DNA of 64,000 nt, taken from positions 10,039,602 through 10,103,601 of the forward strand of contig NC_092122.1 of NCBI RefSeq assembly GCF_045679555.1. Reading direction: 5' to 3'. The stretch's first letter is position 1. Every line of letters begins with the position of its first letter. Positions 46,987-56,554 of this stretch are shown here, one piece after another. The notes below the pieces were generated by a model. That model was not told the origin of the DNA. It worked only from the letters and a program-made list of their open reading frames with translations, and did no database searches. The translations under genes were made by a program, and so were the position numbers. This DNA comes from Salvelinus alpinus (Eukaryota > Chordata > Actinopteri > Salmoniformes > Salmonidae).

Positions 46987-49900
46987 GTTGGTGAGATGAT
47001 AATAATTATATGTATGCTTTATAACCAACACCATAGCAAAGACGCTGTCAGTATCGTTACCCTAATTTCTTAGCAAATGTGTTGAGATTGTCTGTAACAC
47101 TGTTTCAGTCATCGGGAAAAGGTACCACCCCGGAGCTGCAGCCAGAGGCAGTGGTGTTTAAATACAGCTCCATGACATCAGTGTTGGCAGTGAGACACAA
47201 CTCCTGGCTGGTGTTCTTCATCGGGACAGGAGACGGACAACTCATCAAGGTCTGTGGAACACAGTTATGAGAACTCTTAAAGCACACACACACTGGCCTC
47301 AAAACACCTCTCTCGTGTCATTATTTCTCCCTTGAACACACAGATACTCATACAACAGAATTACAGCATTTTCTACCAAACGTGGCTCACATGAGGGAAT
47401 TTGAGGTCTAAATTAGCCTGGAGAAACCCCAGAAGTAACCTTATTAGACACAATAGTCTCCTTCATGCAGTGTTGTCCCTGGAAAACTTTAATAATCCAG
47501 CCAAATCCCCTGCATGTTTCTAACAGAAATATCACAGCCATGCAGTACACTCTAACAAACCAGACAGGGGTTTGGTCACCACTACACATCAGTGATTGTT
47601 AGTCTATCATGTATCATCATCATCAAATTCATACTCTTGTTGACAGAGAGAAATGTGTGCAGTCAACTGACATTTACAACTGCAATATAGGTGATTTCCT
47701 CGGGCCATGTTATGTATTGTGGTTTGTTAGTGTGATATGTCACCTCTACATAGAGATGTTATTCAAGTGTCACTCTCTGTCCCATGTCAGCTTGCTGTAG
47801 ACAAGGCCTACAAACCTGCCTGTCCCAGAGTGCTCTACAAGTCAGATGACGACCGCCGTGTGTTTCCCAAGATGCACCTGGATCCAGTGGACCGCAAACA
47901 TGTGTACATGGCACTGAGGAACCAGGTAAGTTCTACTGTGCACAGAGATACATATTATACAGTACAACCATTCTGAAATAGGACCCAGGACATAATATTG
48001 TGTGTTTGTTGTAGTTGATGCGTGTGCCTGTGGCTCAGTGCAGTGAACACAAGAGTCTGAAGGACTGTTGGTCTGCTCAGGACCCCTTCTGTGGCTGGTG
48101 TGAGTCTGAGAACAGCAAGTCAAGGTCAGTCACAAGAACCACAACTACACACTTCTACAACTTACAGTTCAATCGAGTACAGGCTTGTTCAGTTTACGTC
48201 GTTACGGATGACCGACTCTACCAGCTGAATCATGACTTTACCAAAGTTATAGAGGGATAATCCCAACGTAGTTTATCCTAACCGTCATCGGTTATAGATA
48301 CTGCCATATAAATAAATACCTGCTATGCTGATGAGTGAGAGAAAGCGATGTGAGTTATGAGTTTACTAGATGAATGAAAAGTGACGATCCATTCAGTCCA
48401 GCCTTACTGGTTATATTTTCATAACCACAATACAGGGAGATGTCTTCATTATATCTTGTCTTATTCTTCTAAAATGTACTTTTTTGATCATTTTATGAAA
48501 ATTAACAGTCGCAGTCGTTTCAATGTAATTAAGTGAGGACAGTTGCCTGGTTTGTTTGTGTTAATGTCATACCCCAGGGTTTCATATGATCTCACCACAT
48601 ACTATCTGTGGTTTTTCACACTATATGGTCTTGTTGATATATTTATTTTCTGTGGTAAAACATAGAGCTCAAAATACATTTCCTGTATCACCCACAGCTT
48701 CTTAGAATCAACTTGCCTCTATAGATGAAACTTCCTGTGAACATACTTCTATGTCCTGTTTATCTCTGTCACCCTAAACCTGCTCATCCTCACCCCTTTA
48801 TGTGATGTGTTCTAGATGTTCGTTTCAGGATGACTGCCTTCAGCCTTCAGCCTGGATCTCCATCTCTGAGGACTCCCAACAACAGAACATGGTCTCTTAC
48901 CAGGTGGAGAAGAGCAGCAGTGGAGAGAAGATCACACTCACTGTCAAGGTCCACCTGAATGTGCATGGGACAGGAAGTCTCACCTTTACCTGCCACTTCT
49001 TCAATACAAGAGGTGATCTGTGTGACAGGACAAGCCCCGCTCCAGCGTTGCCTCGATGCTCCTGCCTGTTCTCCAGCGACCAGCTTCCTGCTGAAGGTGA
49101 ACTTTCACCTTCTAACTCTCCTGTAGATTTCTCAATGAAAATATGGAGCATCTTGCTTAGAGATTGTTTCCCTGTGTTTTTCCACATAGGTCTGGATGTC
49201 ACAGTGGAGATAAGAGTGGGGAAGCAGAACCTTACTGAGAAACTGATGCTCACTAACTGTTCAGACATCACTGGACCACCTACCTCTGCCCTGTCAGTCA
49301 GAAATCCCAGATCTGTCATGCTACTCCTCAGCACCTTGATATGGCTATGTTTCAAACCTACTTGTTTAGACCTACTTCAATATTTACTATAATGACATCT
49401 TTTAAATTATGTTGGGCACTGTCTGTATGTTATAGATTTGTTAGTACACATTTTGCATGAGTAGCAGATGGTACACATGTTAATGATTAAACTCACTGTA
49501 GTTTTCTTATTTGTATCTCTGTGTCTCTCAGGTGTTCTCAGTGCATGACAGCTGGATGTAGCTGGAGTAATGATGCCTGCTCCTGGACACCCAGGTCTGC
49601 CAACTCAGACTCCATACAGGTATGACACGCACACACACGCACACACAAACTCACACGCATGCGCACGCGCGCACACACACATACACACACACAAACACAC
49701 ACACACACACACACCTTCTTCTTTGGGGGTGTTCATCTCACAACTTCTTCACCCATGTGTGTTCCTGTATCTTGTTCATCAACCCTCTCTCACTTCTATC
49801 CCCAGGACGTGTGCAGACTCAGCCAGTCAGGAATGAACTACTCTGTAAGTCCATCCTGCTGATCATAGCCTTTTCCTCTTCCTCAGCATCTCTCAGTGGA

Positions 49901-50104
49901 TCTTCTGTGAGCAATGAGCCCCGTCGGGTCTTTTTAAAAATGGCGGGTGGGGAAGCGAAACTAATGCGTGATAGTGAGAAAGAGAGATGTTGTGCGGAAT
50001 GGGGTGAGTTTACGTTAGCTGTGTGTGTTTGGTGGTGAAGGAAGTGTTTGCTCCTCATAGGGTTTGGTGCTTGTTAAAGTTTCATAAAGTTAATTTGGCC
50101 TTAT

Positions 50105-50143
<39 letters not shown>

Positions 50144-53100
50144 CGCTCTCTCTTGAAAGCTAAGACTGAGGACAAAATGAAGAACCTCAAATGGGTGTCT
50201 GCAAATGCCAAGATACTATATTCAGTTATACAGAGCAATATTCATAGATCTGGGCATTTTTTGTAGTTTCGCATTCCTACATTTAGATCACTCGTAAAAT
50301 AGAGATTTTATCTCAACCAGAATAACATGGACCAAAAAGGTTATATATAGTAAGAAGATGTTTGTGAATAGAGCCTTTGTCTCTGAGTCAAATCATCATA
50401 CCTCTTACAGTGGGGATCATGGATCACATGACTGTACCCCAGGGCAGTAGTAGTGGATGGTACTATAATTACTGATAGTCCTGAATGAATCGTGAATAAT
50501 GATGAGTGAGAAAGTTACAGATGCACAAATATCATACCCCCAAGACATGCTAACCTTCCATCATTACAATAAAAGGGGAGGTTAGCATTTTTTGAGGGTA
50601 TGATATTTATGCCTCTAATTTTGTCACTCATCATTATTTACCAAAATTAAAGAGCAAGCCTACAGCCACAAACACATATTTAGTTTCACTTGTCTTTATC
50701 AGAAATATTGTCTGTGTCTGTGTGTGTTTGTCAGGAGCCAGTGATCGTCTCCATAGTGCCCAGTGTCCTGTCCTTCCATGGGAGAAACCACGCCCTGATG
50801 ACTGGGAAGAACCTCCATCACGTGACTAGGGTTCGCATCCAAGGGCACATGGACTGCAGTCTCAAGGAGTGAGTCAAAGTGGACAATCGGTTGAATATGA
50901 TTTGTTTTCTAACATATGCAGACAATTTTTTGAGATAACTAAAACGTGGATTATTTCAATCAATTATTGAAATCAATTATTTCATCAGATTACACTCATA
51001 GGACATCATGTTACACAATACATGTATGTTTTGTTCGACAATGGGCATATTTATATCCACAAATCTCGGTTTACATTGGCGCCATGTTCAGAAATGCCTC
51101 CAAAATATCCAGAGAAATTGCAGAGAGCCACGTCAAATAACAGAAATACTCATCATAAACTTTGATACACTTGATACAAGATACACTTGTTCTTAATGCA
51201 ACCGCTGTGTCAGATTTTTTTTTTACTTTACGGAAAAAGCACACCATGCAATAATCTGAGATGGCGCTCAGATATAACAACATTTCTCCGCCATGTTGGA
51301 GTCAACAGAAATATGAAATTACATCATAAATATTCCCTTACCTTTGACGATCTTCATCAGAATGCACTCCCAGGAATCCTAGTTCCACAATAAATCATTG
51401 TTTTGTTCGATAATGTCCATTACTTATGTCCAAGTAGCTACTTTTGCTAGCATGTTTAGTACACATGTCCAAACGCTCGCGCAGATCCAGGCGAACGTCG
51501 GACGAAAACTTCAAAAAGTTATATTACAAGTTGAATTAACTTGTCAAACTAAGTAGAGAATCAATCCTCAGGATGTTGTTATCATAAATATTAAATAACG
51601 TTCCAACCGGAGAATTCCTTTGTATCTACAGAAATAATGGAACGCAAGGCGATATCATTTGGAATGCGCGTGACCAAGAACTGGCACTCTGCCAGACCAC
51701 TGACTGAAACAGTTCCCATCCGGCCCCACATCACAGTAGAGGCTTCATTCAACGTTTTACAGACTGTTGACATCTAGTGGAAGGCGTAGGAAGTGCAAAC
51801 AGATCCATATCTTACTGGGATTTGAATAGGCGATGAGTTGAAAATCAACCAGCCTCAGAATTCTCACTTCCTGTTTGGATTTATTCTCAGGTTTTTGCCT
51901 GCCATATGAGTTATGTTATACTCACAGACATCATTCAAACAGTTTTATAAACTTCAGAGTGTTTTCTATCCAATAGTAATAATAATATGCATATATTAGC
52001 ATCTGGGACAGAGTAGGAGGCAGTTCACTCTGGGCACGCTATTCATCCAAAAGTGAAAATGCTGCCCCCTATCACAAAGAAGTTTTAAACAATGGTTTAG
52101 ATTTTTCACTGGTGCTCACTTTTTGCATGAAAGCCCAATGCCTTATGTTTTGGTAAAGTGTGTGTCTAACCTATGTAGTGTGTGTGTCACATGATCAGGT
52201 CTCCAGTGTGGAACCACACTGGGTCCAGTCTGACGTTCCACATCCCCAGTGGAGACAAAGGTTCTGTCAGTGTGTGTGCCGTGCTGCCAGACGGTCGCTG
52301 TCTGGGCAAGGCAACTGTCACCTATGGGTCCTCACCATCCTGCACTGGGCTAACACCAAGCACTACCTGGGCTAGGTAAAAACACACACACACACACACG
52401 TCTACCTGTTCAAGCCCAAACATCAAATTGCATTTCTATAGCAATTCACACAAGTATAAGATCCAACAACATGGGTTCACCTTTGGAACGAGCTATACAG
52501 AGGTGCCTTTAACTATTTTCTAAAAATGGCTACTGGCTATGGTGTTGTCTGATGGGGAATGAAAGTGGGCTTGGCAAGCAATTTTTTTACATATTTTATT
52601 TGTTGTATAAAAAAAGTACAACTTTTGCCATGAAGCATCTTTGTTTTCCACTGGCTTATTCAAATAATGTGGTTTAGACATGACTACAATTCACATCAGC
52701 ACGCTAGGTGTGACTGTCACGTTCGTCATTCGGAGTCGCCGTTGATCCTCCTTCGCTGCCTCTGCCTGCTTCCATGGCAGGGTCTTGTCCCCTGCCATAA
52801 CATCCTCCCATGTCCATGATGTCCTCCACTCACTTTTCTCCCGGGCCCAGGATCCCTGCTCCTCCTGGCCACGCTGCGGGGATCTTCTGTCACGAGCGTC
52901 ATAATGAGTAGACCAAGGCGCAGCGTGCGTAGAGTTCCACATCTTTTAATTAATAGAAACTCACCAAACAAAACAAATAAGCACAAATGAAACGTGAAGC
53001 TACTGGTGTGCACACAGGCAACTATCTGTAGACAAGATCCCACAAAGCACAATGAGGAAATGGCTGCCTAAATATGATCCCCAATCAGAGACAACAATAA

Positions 53101-55961
53101 ACAGCTGTCTCTGATTGGGAACCATACCAGGCCAACATAAACCATTAATCACCTAGATGACCCACCCTAGTCACTATCACGCCCCAACCAACATAGAATA
53201 AACAGCTCTCTATGGTCAGGGCGTGACAGTACCCCCCCAAAGGAGTGGACTCCGACCGCAAAACCTGACTCAATAGGGGAGGGTCCGGGTGGGCATCTAC
53301 CGTCGGGGGGCGGCTCCGGTGCGGGGCGAAGTACCCACTCCGCTCGCAGATACGACGTCTTCCTCCATGGCGGCTCTGGTGCGGGGATCGTCGCAGGAGG
53401 AACCGGACCGAAGATCGTCGCAGGAGGCTCTGGACTGAGAACCCCTGCTGAAGGCTCCGGACCGCCGACCGTCGCTGGGGGCTCCGGACTGCCGCTGGAG
53501 GCTCCGGACCGCCGCTGAGGGCTCCGGACCGCCGACCGTCGCTGGAGGCTCTGGACCACGGACCGTGGCTGGAGGCTCCGGACCGCGGACCGTCTCTGGA
53601 GGTTCCGGACCGCGGACCGTCTCTGGAGGTTCCGGACCGCGGACCGTCTCAGGAGGTTCCGGACCCGTCGTCAGAGGTTCCGGACTGTGAAACGTCGCCG
53701 TATGCTCCGTACTGGGAACTGTCGCTGGAAACTCCGTACTGGGAACTGTCCCCGGAAGCTCCGGACTGGGAACTGTCGCCGGAAGCTCTGGACTGTGGAG
53801 GCGCACTGGAGGCCTGATGCGTGGTGCCGGCATTGGTGGTACCGGGCTGATGACACGCACCTCAGGGCGAGTGCGGGGAAGAGGCACAGGACGTACTGGA
53901 CTGTGGAGGCGCACTGGAGACACAGTACGTATGGCCAGCGCAGGATATACTGGGCAGTGGAGGCGCACTGGAGGTCTGGAGCGTAGAGCTGGCACACGTC
54001 CTGGCTGGATGCTCACTTTAGCCCGGCAAGTGCGGGGCGCTGGCACAGGACGCACTGGGCTGTGAAGGCGCACTGGAGACACAGTGCGTAGAGCCGACGC
54101 AGGATATACTGGACCGTGGAGACGCACTGGAGGTCTGGAGCGTAGAGCTGGCACAACGTGTCCTGGCTGGATGCTCACTTTCGCACGGCAAGTGCGAGGA
54201 GCTGGCACAGAACGTACCGGGCTGTGGATGCGCACTGGAGACACATTGCGTATCTCCGCAAAACATGGTGCCTGACTGGTCCCACGCTCCTCACGGCGAC
54301 TGTCTTGCTCCAGACACCAAACCATCCACTCTACCTCATCACTCCCCTCAACCATCTCACAATACTCCTCGCTCAGTCTATCCCAATACTCCTCTTCGCT
54401 CTCAAACTCGCCCCTCGGCTTCGCCGACCAACCCGTGTGCCAACCCCCCAAAAAATTGGGGGGCTGCCTCTCGGGCTTCCGTCGTGGTCGTGAACTTCGG
54501 AGTCGCCGTTGATCCTCCTTCGCTGCCTCTGCCTGCTTCCATGGCAGGGTCTTGTCCCCTGCCATAACTTCCTCCCATGTCCATGATGTCCTCCACTCAC
54601 TTTTCTCCCGGGCCCAGGATCCCTGCTCCTCCTGGCCACGCTGCGGGGATCTTCTGTCACGAGCGTCATAATGAGTAGACCAAGGCGCAGCGTGCGTAGA
54701 GTTCCACATCTTTTAATTAATAGAAACTCACCAAACAAAACAAATAAGCACAAACGAAACGTGAAGCTACTGGTGTGCACACAGGCAACTATCTGTAGAC
54801 AAGATCCCACAAAGCACAATGAGGAAATGGCTGCCTAAATATGATCCCCAATCAGAGACAACGATAAACAGCTGTCTCTGATTGGGAACCATACCAGGCC
54901 AACATTAACCATTAATCACCTAGATGACCCACCCTAGTCACTATCACGCCCCAACCAACAGAGAATAAACAGCTCTCTATGGTCAGGGCTTGACAGTGAC
55001 CAACAACCCTCCTCTGATTGGTTGATTTCGTATGTGTCCTGCAGTGGGAAGAGGAAGATCAAGGTCCAAGGGTTCCATCTGGAGTTTGTGGAGGGGGTTG
55101 TTCATGACCACACCCCTCAGACCATCCAATCCAACTACAGCTCTGGGGTAGACATCTTAGCACACTGATTTTAATTGATTTCTTGACTAAGCATCATGTC
55201 TTCACCCACTCTCACGTAACCAGTCAGTAACCTAATATGAGCATGCACACCTCACCTTCACACAACACAGAAATCAGTCATGGGGGGATCAATATCTGAG
55301 GTATTCTAATTCATGTTGTTGGTGTTTTTAGACTCTGTGGTACCACACACCTCCCTTTGAACACATTAACCAGCCAGTCACGTCCACTGTGTTTCTGAGA
55401 GTGGCCAATCAGACACTGGCCTGCTCATCACAGCTCACCTACCATCCCGACCCAGAATTCACCAGCTACACCGCAATCAAGACAGGAAACGACCTGCATG
55501 TCACCATTGAGGTATACACATGTGCACGCATGCATGCACCCATACCTACACACATACATGCTCTCTCTCTTTTATTTCAGAAAAGGGCTGACAAGTTGAA
55601 CATCGCCACAGAAGAGATCTCAGTGTTGGTTGTTCAGGAGGAGAACCAGGATGTAGAGTGTGCCATGGACACCATTGAGACGAGGAATGGGACTGACTCT
55701 GTCATCTGTGAGATAAAGAACACTCCCAGCGCCAACATCAAGTCAGTGAAGGTAAAAATCTTATTCAGATGAAACCTCAACCCACCATTTTATTTGTTTC
55801 GCTGGAACACTGTCCTTGGAAATGGTGAACAATAATCATGTATTATGTTGTCTTTGTTCATCAGATAAGAGTTGGCAATGTCACAATAAACCTTGATTCA
55901 ACACACACTCAACTGCTAAGACTCTTTCTGCTTATATCCATCATCATTATAGTCATCGTTG
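46030..55961 (+). CDS. plxnc1: Plexin C1 ectodomain and transmembrane region, 14 exons, no cytoplasmic exons
   Basis: Plexin C1 is the cell-surface receptor for Sema7A; its intracellular GAP domain normally signals to small GTPases. Fourteen exons join without any frame conflict: 46030-46986, 47109-47249, 47791-47925, 48015-48124, 48816-49096, 49190-49292, 49532-49619, 49806-49844, 50735-50868, 52199-52375, 55045-55147, 55332-55511, 55581-55751 and 55865-55961. They total 2716 bp (905 codons plus one base). Order is signal peptide, Sema, PSI, a second cysteine-rich PSI-like module, IPT repeats, transmembrane helix. All junctions have GT and AG. The last donor (gtaagt at 55962) is strong, but no cytoplasmic exon follows before the next gene copy starts. 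The neighbouring cradd supports orthology. Exon borders are my own prediction from splice motifs and reading phase. Confidence 0.88.
47109..47249 (+). CDS. plxnc1: plxnc1 exon 2 (Sema domain, late blades)
   Basis: 47 codons, phase 0 to 0: SSGKGTTPELQPEAVVFKYS to FFIGTGDGQLIK. Acceptor tgtttcag, donor gtctgt. Confidence 0.88.
47791..47925 (+). CDS. plxnc1: plxnc1 exon 3 (end of Sema domain)
   Basis: 45 codons: LAVDKAYKPACPRVLYKSDD to KHVYMALRNQ, acceptor catgtcag, donor gtaagt. Confidence 0.9.
48015..48124 (+). CDS. plxnc1: plxnc1 exon 4 (PSI domain)
   Basis: Encodes VAQCSEHKSLKDCWSAQDPF then CGWC, a clear plexin-semaphorin-integrin cysteine pattern. Ends in phase 2 with donor gtcagt. Confidence 0.92.
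48192..48283 (+). pseudogene. Stray copy of part of plxnc1 exon 1 inside intron 4
   Basis: 92 bp match exon 1 at 46141-46234 (VYVVTDDRL-QLNHDFTKVI) with a few substitutions and a 2-bp deletion that breaks the frame. Same orientation as the gene. There is no splice site at either edge, so it is not an alternative exon. Confidence 0.92.
48284..48815. other. Remainder of plxnc1 intron 4
   Basis: AT-rich intronic DNA with no recognised repeat or exon. Confidence 0.5.
48816..49096 (+). CDS. plxnc1: plxnc1 exon 5 (post-PSI, IPT-like region)
   Basis: The first base completes the Arg codon from exon 4, then CSFQDDCLQPSAWISISED to RCSCLFSSDQLPAE. It closes the PSI cysteines and enters the first Ig-like (IPT) segment. 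Donor gtgaac. Confidence 0.85.
49190..49292 (+). CDS. plxnc1: plxnc1 exon 6
   Basis: GLDVTVEIRVGKQNLTEKL to ITGPPTSAL. The donor is taken at gtcagt (49293), because only this choice restores the frame with the next exon. N-glycosylation sequons are present (NLT, NCS). Confidence 0.8.
49532..49619 (+). CDS. plxnc1: plxnc1 exon 7 (second cysteine-rich PSI-like module)
   Basis: CSQCMTAGCSWSNDACSWTP to SANSDSIQ; acceptor tctctcag, donor gtatga. Confidence 0.88.
49625..49712. repeat. AC-rich microsatellite in plxnc1 intron 7
   Basis: Imperfect AC/GC alternation starting 6 bp after the exon 7 donor. Confidence 0.9.
49806..49844 (+). CDS. plxnc1: plxnc1 exon 8 (13-codon micro-exon)
   Basis: DVCRLSQSGMNYS, phase 0 to 0, acceptor tccccag, perfect donor gtaagt. 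Small but supported by both splice sites and the cysteine spacing. Confidence 0.8.
49845..50489. other. plxnc1 intron 8, first part
   Basis: Intronic DNA with a (TC)n tract at about 50109-50150. No exon seen. Confidence 0.5.
50490..50640. mobile_element. Palindromic MITE in plxnc1 intron 8
   Basis: 'gaataatgatgagtgag' on the left and 'gtcactcatcattattta' on the right are inverted. They continue inward through 'atatcataccccc' / 'gggtatgatattta' to a centre near 50570. The same element occurs at 56465-57912. Confidence 0.8.
50735..50868 (+). CDS. plxnc1: plxnc1 exon 9 (IPT/TIG domain start)
   Basis: EPVIVSIVPSVLSFHGRNHA to VRIQGHMDCSLK. The pattern is that of a plexin IPT domain. Donor gtgagt, phase 2. 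Confidence 0.9.
50869..52198. other. plxnc1 intron 9, mostly one unclassified interspersed repeat
   Basis: About 50990-52090 is a repeat I recognise as common in salmonids ('gggacagagtaggaggcag', 'gctgccccctatcacaaaga'), with no ORF. Class unknown. Confidence 0.5.
52199..52375 (+). CDS. plxnc1: plxnc1 exon 10 (IPT domain)
   Basis: SPVWNHTGSSLTFHIPSGDK to PSTTWA, with two cysteines and an N-glycosylation sequon (NHT). Acceptor tgatcag, donor gtaaaa, phase 2 to 2. Confidence 0.9.
   Translation, partial: VSSVEPHWVQSDVPHPQWRQRFCQCVCRAARRSLSGQGNCHLWVLTILHWANTKHYLG
52729..53228 (-). repeat. LTR-like direct repeat, left (3') copy
   Basis: 500 bp collinear with 54496-54995, no net indel. A 14-bp tail at 52715-52728 is not shared. 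Confidence 0.9.
53297..54709 (-). CDS. Element-borne proline-rich repeat protein of unknown function (470 aa)
   Basis: I do not recognise a domain. The start MWNSTHAAPWSTHYDARD lies inside the LTR-like repeat. A charged segment follows (EKSEWRTSWTWEEVMAGD, then ESEEEYWDRLSEEYCEMVEG). Next come long tandem repeats: units of about 64 residues built on RLHSPVRPVPAPRTCRAKV. Ten-residue units GPEPPETVRG (five or so copies) come last. No signal peptide, membrane segment, zinc knuckle or catalytic motif is seen. The ORF is fully open. A gag-like structural role would be a guess from position only. Confidence 0.6.
   Translation of the reverse strand: MWNSTHAAPWSTHYDARDRRSPQRGQEEQGSWAREKSEWRTSWTWEEVMAGDKTLPWKQAEAAKEDQRRLRSSRPRRKPERQPPNFLGGWHTGWSAKPRGEFESEEEYWDRLSEEYCEMVEGSDEVEWMVWCLEQDSRREERGTSQAPCFAEIRNVSPVRIHSPVRSVPAPRTCRAKVSIQPGHVVPALRSRPPVRLHGPVYPASALRTVSPVRLHSPVRPVPAPRTCRAKVSIQPGRVPALRSRPPVRLHCPVYPALAIRTVSPVRLHSPVRPVPLPRTRPEVRVISPVPPMPAPRIRPPVRLHSPELPATVPSPELPGTVPSTEFPATVPSTEHTATFHSPEPLTTGPEPPETVRGPEPPETVRGPEPPETVRGPEPPATVRGPEPPATVGGPEPSAAVRSLQRQSGAPSDGRRSGAFSRGSQSRASCDDLRSGSSCDDPRTRAAMEEDVVSASGVGTSPRTGAAPRR
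54496..54995 (-). repeat. LTR-like direct repeat, right (5') copy
   Basis: Partner of 52729-53228; carries the ATG of the 470-codon ORF about 55 bp inside the inner 341-bp unit. Confidence 0.9.
55045..55147 (+). CDS. plxnc1: plxnc1 exon 11 (IPT domain)
   Basis: GKRKIKVQGFHLEFVEGVV to QSNYSSG; acceptor tcctgcag, donor gtagac (weak but frame-consistent). Confidence 0.85.
55332..55511 (+). CDS. plxnc1: plxnc1 exon 12 (IPT domain)
   Basis: 60 codons, TLWYHTPPFEHINQPVTSTV to GNDLHVTIE. Acceptor gtttttag, donor gtatac. Confidence 0.88.
55581..55751 (+). CDS. plxnc1: plxnc1 exon 13 (membrane-proximal IPT)
   Basis: 57 codons, KRADKLNIATEEISVLVVQ to SANIKSVK; acceptor tatttcag, donor gtaaaa. Confidence 0.88.
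55865..55961 (+). CDS. plxnc1: plxnc1 exon 14 (transmembrane helix)
   Basis: IRVGNVTINLDSTHTQLL, then a helix RLFLLISIIIIVIV. It ends one base into a Gly codon with donor gtaagt. Without splicing the frame reads 14 further residues (from GKYSLLQLHSRGFL) to TAG at 56003-56005, which would leave only a stub tail. Confidence 0.88.
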
Positions 55962-56005
55962 GTAAGTATTCCTTACTTCAGCTTCATTCTCGTGGTTTTC
56001 TGTAG

Positions 56006-56464
56006 CTTTTAAATGTGGTTACTTATGTCAGATGTACTATTGAGTAAGGCTCCTAGTTTTAGGTGTGTTGTGATGTCCTCGGCACTAACTTCACGCGCCT
56101 CCTTCGCCACTCACCACACCTGTACCCACTGCTGATTAGCACCACTGCACTATTTAAGCCACGGTTTTACCCTCCAGTATTCCTTATCCTGCTGGGGATT
56201 GCAATGGCCAAACTTATTATTCATTTCCGTGATCTGCGTCACTGACTACGTGAGTACATTTTATTTATTGGAGAATATGTAATAATGTTTATATTTAAGA
56301 TCTGTTGAGTTTGTCAAAGTTTGTGTGCTGTTGTCATTTTCCTTAGTACATTTTCCCTTCGTTTTGGTTGTGTTAACGATTATTTTGTGAAATGAATGGT
56401 AAATAAAGTACTGTGTTATGTTGCAGTCACTTTTATTGTAAATATGAGTAGAATATGTTTCTAA
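56006..56464. other. Intron or 3' flank after the last visible plxnc1 exon
   Basis: No plexin cytoplasmic coding sequence in any frame. A repeat-like patch (about 56060-56240) and an AATAAA at 56402-56407 are present; the latter could serve as a polyadenylation signal for a read-through transcript. Confidence 0.45.
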
Positions 56465-56554
56465 ACACTTCTACATTGTGGATGCTACCATGATCACGGA
56501 TAATCCTGAATGAATCGTGAATAATGATGAGGGAGATAGTTAGACGCACAATTA

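Larger units (their letters stand above)
52715..54995 (-). mobile_element. LTR-like retroelement without pol, antisense in plxnc1 intron 10
   Basis: Two 500-bp direct repeats (52729-53228 and 54496-54995; about six differences) flank 1.27 kb. The outer ends are TGTCA/TGACA, and the flanking 5-bp GTGAC (52710-52714 and 54996-55000) is a target duplication of LTR-element type. On the - strand a G-rich run ('tttgggggggtac') abuts the 3' repeat like a polypurine tract. No protease, RT or integrase is present, so it would depend on another element. The repeats contain an inner 341-bp unit with its own TGTCAC...GTGACA ends, so the exact LTR limits are uncertain. Confidence 0.75.

Noticed and set aside
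48184-48260. Alternative extension of plxnc1 exon 4 into VYVVTDDRLYQLNHDF
   Set aside because: The frame is open only because an exon 1 fragment lies in the intron; it duplicates the Sema N-terminus after the PSI domain and has no splice support.
56063-56245. 60-codon frame (MCCDVLGTNFTRLLRHSPHL start) as a plexin cytoplasmic exon
   Set aside because: No similarity to the plexin GAP region and no acceptor in the required phase; looks repeat-derived.
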